A stretch of DNA of 8,482 nucleotides, taken from JAZKIX01 sp040384645 (lineage in GTDB: Bacteria; Pseudomonadota; Gammaproteobacteria; Burkholderiales; Burkholderiaceae_D). The notes under the pieces are model-generated. The model searched no databases, was not told where the DNA came from, and worked only from the letters and a program-made list of their open reading frames with translations. Each line of letters opens with the position of its first letter. Within the stretch, counting starts at the first letter, position 1. Location of the stretch: contig JAZKIX010000046.1 of the NCBI GenBank assembly GCA_040384645.1, forward strand, positions 1 to 8,482, given 5' to 3'. This document shows positions 6,856-8,482 of the stretch, piece by piece. The position numbers and the translations under genes are program-made.

Positions 6856-6875
6856 AGCGCAGTGACGCCTGCGCT
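6856..6875 (+). terminator. GC-rich stem-loop after ccmI, possible weak terminator
   Basis: A perfect 7-bp stem, AGCGCAG (6856-6862) with CTGCGCT (6869-6875), and a 6-nt loop, 62 nt after the ccmI stop. It is followed by an AT-rich stretch (TCACATTAAATT) but no T-run, so it is not a standard intrinsic terminator. It could stabilise the 3' end of the ccm message or help end it with Rho. Confidence 0.3.
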
Positions 6876-6953
6876 TCACATTAAATTCTGCGGGAGTACT
6901 CAGTTCCGAAAATTACGTTCGAAACGGCTGCCTCTGATCTCGAATGAACTCGC

Positions 6954-6966
6954 TTGGCACTGCCAA
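6954..6966. other. Palindrome TTGGCA-C-TGCCAA between convergent genes
   Basis: A perfect 13-bp palindrome 22 nt beyond the GST stop. As RNA it makes a 5-bp stem with a 3-nt loop, followed on the plus strand by ATTATGATTTGTTT, so it could serve as a weak terminator for the ccm message. An operator role is less likely between two gene ends. Confidence 0.25.
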
Positions 6967-6987
6967 ATTATGATTTGTTTACGATGG

Positions 6988-7686
6988 TCATCCTGTAAAG
7001 CGCGCCGAGAGGGGCTGTCCAGTTGCGTCGAGTATTAACTCGCGCGCGTCTGAGAAGGCTGCGCCAAACGCTGGCCGCTTCGAGATGAGTGACATGTATC
7101 GCTGGAATATCGCGTCGCGGCATAAGCCATAGCCGCGCGCCCAGAAAACAGCATGTCCCACGATGCAATCGGCTGCGGTAAATTTCTCTCCACATACGAA
7201 CGGCGCTTGCTCTAGCCGCGCAGCAAGCTGGGGTTGGATTTCTTCGCGGAACTTCTTGCGATATCTCGCCACCGTTCGCGGGTCGCGTTCTGACTCCGGC
7301 AAAATATGCTCGTGGGCACGAATTTGCCACAGCATCATGTCCATCCACGTCGAGCCGAAGTGAAGCATTTGCAGGTAATCGGCGCGCTCCGGCGATGCCT
7401 CGGGGGCAGGCGTTAAATCAGCATTGGGGAATGCGTCTGCCAGAAAAGCGACCATGGCAGCGCTTTCGAGCATGTGCTGCACTGTACCGTTGTCCCAAGT
7501 GATCTCAAGCACTGGTACACAATGGTTGGGATTGAGACGCAGGAATTCGGCGCCATACTGAACGGCGCCGTAAAGGTCTATTTTCTCGACCTCAAAGGCA
7601 TCGCCAACGACCTCATGCAACATCCATTTGGTACGTGTGCTTCGGCTGGCCGGGTAGTGGTAGAGTTTTAGGCGTTGAATTGGCAT
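6988..7686 (-). CDS. Glutathione S-transferase family protein
   Basis: Cytosolic GST-like protein of 232 residues. The N-terminal thioredoxin-like domain (about 4-86) begins LKLYHYPASRSTRTKWMLHE, with Ser14/Ser16 in the position of the catalytic or glutathione-activating residue. NPNHCVPVLE (52-61) carries the cis-proline Pro58, and LESAAMVAFLAD (73-84) carries the glutathione-binding Glu-Ser pair. The alpha-helical C-terminal domain (about 97-215) contains the family N-capping motif FTAADCIVGHAVFW (169-182). The start ATG (complement of 7684-7686) has a GAGGA site 4 nt upstream. It converges on the ccm cluster and is divergent from the GlxA-like regulator at 7940. Substrate cannot be told from sequence; it may act in detoxification or thiol conjugation. 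No relation to cytochrome maturation is implied. Confidence 0.92.
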   Translation of the reverse strand: MPIQRLKLYHYPASRSTRTKWMLHEVVGDAFEVEKIDLYGAVQYGAEFLRLNPNHCVPVLEITWDNGTVQHMLESAAMVAFLADAFPNADLTPAPEASPERADYLQMLHFGSTWMDMMLWQIRAHEHILPESERDPRTVARYRKKFREEIQPQLAARLEQAPFVCGEKFTAADCIVGHAVFWARGYGLCRDAIFQRYMSLISKRPAFGAAFSDARELILDATGQPLSARFTG

Positions 7687-7910
7687 GGTTTCCTCGGGTG
7701 TTGAACATCAATTTGCGGAAGGGCAGTGCAGGCGTATGAAGTCGATTAGATCGAATCCCGCCTGCTGCTTGGCTGGCTAATTGCTCGTTGCTCAATGCAC
7801 TTACTGCAATTCCAGACAAAGCAATCTCACGATATCGCCTATGTCAGGCTTCCTTTCCAAAGTCGACATCGGCAGTTTGGCGTTTTTGAGCGAGCCAGTG
7901 AAGAATCATA

Positions 7911-7931
7911 TTTGACATTTTTTATGTCAAA
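7911..7931. promoter_or_regulatory. Perfect 8-bp inverted repeat beside the GlxA-like regulator start
   Basis: TTTGACAT (7911-7918) and ATGTCAAA (7924-7931) are exact inverted repeats separated by five T residues, ending 8 nt before the ATG at 7940. A related third half-site, ATGGACAAA (7932-7940), follows. The site overlaps the expected ribosome binding region, and no Shine-Dalgarno sequence is seen there. Both arms contain TTGACA, but no good -10 lies at the right distance on either strand, so an operator is a better reading than a promoter -35. Confidence 0.45.
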
Positions 7932-7939
7932 ATGGACAA

Positions 7940-8482
7940 ATGAAAATAATCACGGTTCTGGTGTTAGATGGCGTATTTGACAGCAGCTTGTCGATTACGC
8001 TCGATACTTTGCATGCAGCTCAGGCCATTGTTGCGGCGCGCCGCGGTGCGCCGCAAGTGAAGGTCAGGACCATTGCCGCCAAGAGTGTCATTACTACCGG
8101 TGCCGGATTGCGAATGAAGGCTGACCTCCAAATCAAGACAGTCAAAGGAGCTGTATCAGACTGGATTATTGTTCCAGGCCTTGGTTACCATTCGGATCAG
8201 GAACTCAGCAGATGTTTTGCGCGCAGCGATACCATGCAAGCGATGCGCTGGCTGGCTGCCGCGGGAGCTGGCAAGGCTAAGATTGCGGCATCATGCAGTT
8301 CGGCGTATCTGCTGGCGCAAGCCGGTTTGCTCAACGGGCGCAAGGCGACAACCGCATGGTGGTTGGCCCAGGCATTTCGCGCGCGTTATCCAGCGGTGAT
8401 ACTCGACGAAACGCGCATCCTGGTGCGCGACGGACCGTGCCTGACTGCGGGCGCGGCCTTGTCGCAGTTGGATTTGATGTTG
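7940..8482 (+). CDS. GlxA-type transcriptional regulator, DJ-1/PfpI domain (5' part, runs off window)
   Basis: The frame is open from ATG at 7940 to the last base (181 codons, no stop), so the 3' part is missing. The N-terminus MKIITVLVLDGVFDSSLSITLDTLHAA matches the DJ-1/PfpI-like domain of GlxA/AraC-type regulators. WIIVPGLGYHSD (75-86) and IAASCSSAYLLAQAGLLNGRKATTAWW (115-141) are family landmarks, with Cys119 at the nucleophile-elbow position. The usual ATTHW is ATTAWW here, so enzymatic activity is unlikely and a ligand-sensing role is inferred. TAGAALSQLDLML (169-181) is the usual end of this domain; an AraC-type helix-turn-helix pair is expected next but is not in the window. It is divergent from the GST gene and may control it. 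No Shine-Dalgarno is evident; an inverted repeat lies just before the ATG. Confidence 0.85.
   Translation, partial: MKIITVLVLDGVFDSSLSITLDTLHAAQAIVAARRGAPQVKVRTIAAKSVITTGAGLRMKADLQIKTVKGAVSDWIIVPGLGYHSDQELSRCFARSDTMQAMRWLAAAGAGKAKIAASCSSAYLLAQAGLLNGRKATTAWWLAQAFRARYPAVILDETRILVRDGPCLTAGAALSQLDLML

Noticed and set aside
6829..7038. Plus-strand 69-codon open frame after ccmI
   Set aside because: It runs into the end of the GST gene on the opposite strand, has no clear ribosome binding site and no recognisable features.
7735..7775. tRNA-like fragment (ATCGAATCCCGCC resembles a T-arm) that could mark an attachment site
   Set aside because: No pairing T-stem, acceptor stem or other arms can be built around it, and no integrase or direct repeat is seen.
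7613..7819. Minus-strand 68-codon open frame upstream of the GST gene
   Set aside because: It overlaps the GST start in another frame, lacks a ribosome binding site and has no recognisable features.
7912..7950. TTGACA at 7912-7917 as a promoter -35
   Set aside because: At 16-18 nt spacing there is no acceptable -10, and transcription would start inside the coding region; the element is part of the inverted repeat.

Overview
The window carries a nearly complete System I cytochrome c maturation (Ccm) locus on the plus strand, in the order ccmA-B-C-D-E-F-G-H-I. It is followed by a convergent glutathione S-transferase gene on the minus strand and the 5' part of a divergent GlxA-type (DJ-1/PfpI-AraC) regulator gene at the right edge. 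Base composition is moderately GC-rich. Separate ccmH and ccmI genes, the CcmH/CcmI architecture and the GST and GlxA-like sequences all suggest a betaproteobacterium, most likely Burkholderiales and perhaps Oxalobacteraceae. That placement is inferred from protein resemblance alone, with no marker gene in view.

Layout: 1-535 is the 3' part of ccmA (Walker A lies outside the window). 529-1197 is ccmB. 1198-1407 is the only real gap in the ccm cluster; it holds a palindrome, a plausible sigma70 promoter and a clear intrinsic terminator just before ccmC. 1408-5924 holds ccmC, D, E, F, G and H, tightly packed with overlaps of 4 or 8 nt or gaps of 7 nt or less. 5921-6793 is ccmI. 6794-6987 is a short convergent intergenic region with two weak hairpins. 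6988-7686 (minus) is the GST gene. 7687-7939 is a divergent intergenic region with a perfect 8-bp inverted repeat beside the start of the regulator. 7940-8482 is the regulator, cut off by the window end and open to the last base.

How the genes work together (known for the family): CcmA and CcmB with CcmC and CcmD form an ABC-type complex that loads heme onto the periplasmic chaperone CcmE and releases holo-CcmE. CcmG and CcmH keep the CXXCH cysteines of apocytochrome reduced. CcmI holds apocytochrome through its TPR domain. CcmF with CcmH and CcmI ligates heme to the protein. All key residues checked are present: the WWD motifs and histidines of CcmC and CcmF, HDENY of CcmE, WCAPC of CcmG and RCLVC of CcmH.

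The protein-coding content is ordinary. The parts that deserve a second look are regulatory or structural: the terminator and promoter-like leader that split ccmAB from ccmC-I, the repetitive Ser/Pro/Asn/Leu tail of CcmA, and the inverted repeat in front of the GlxA-like regulator. I found no convincing new multi-gene system, RNA gene of known family, insertion sequence, phage element or CRISPR array.
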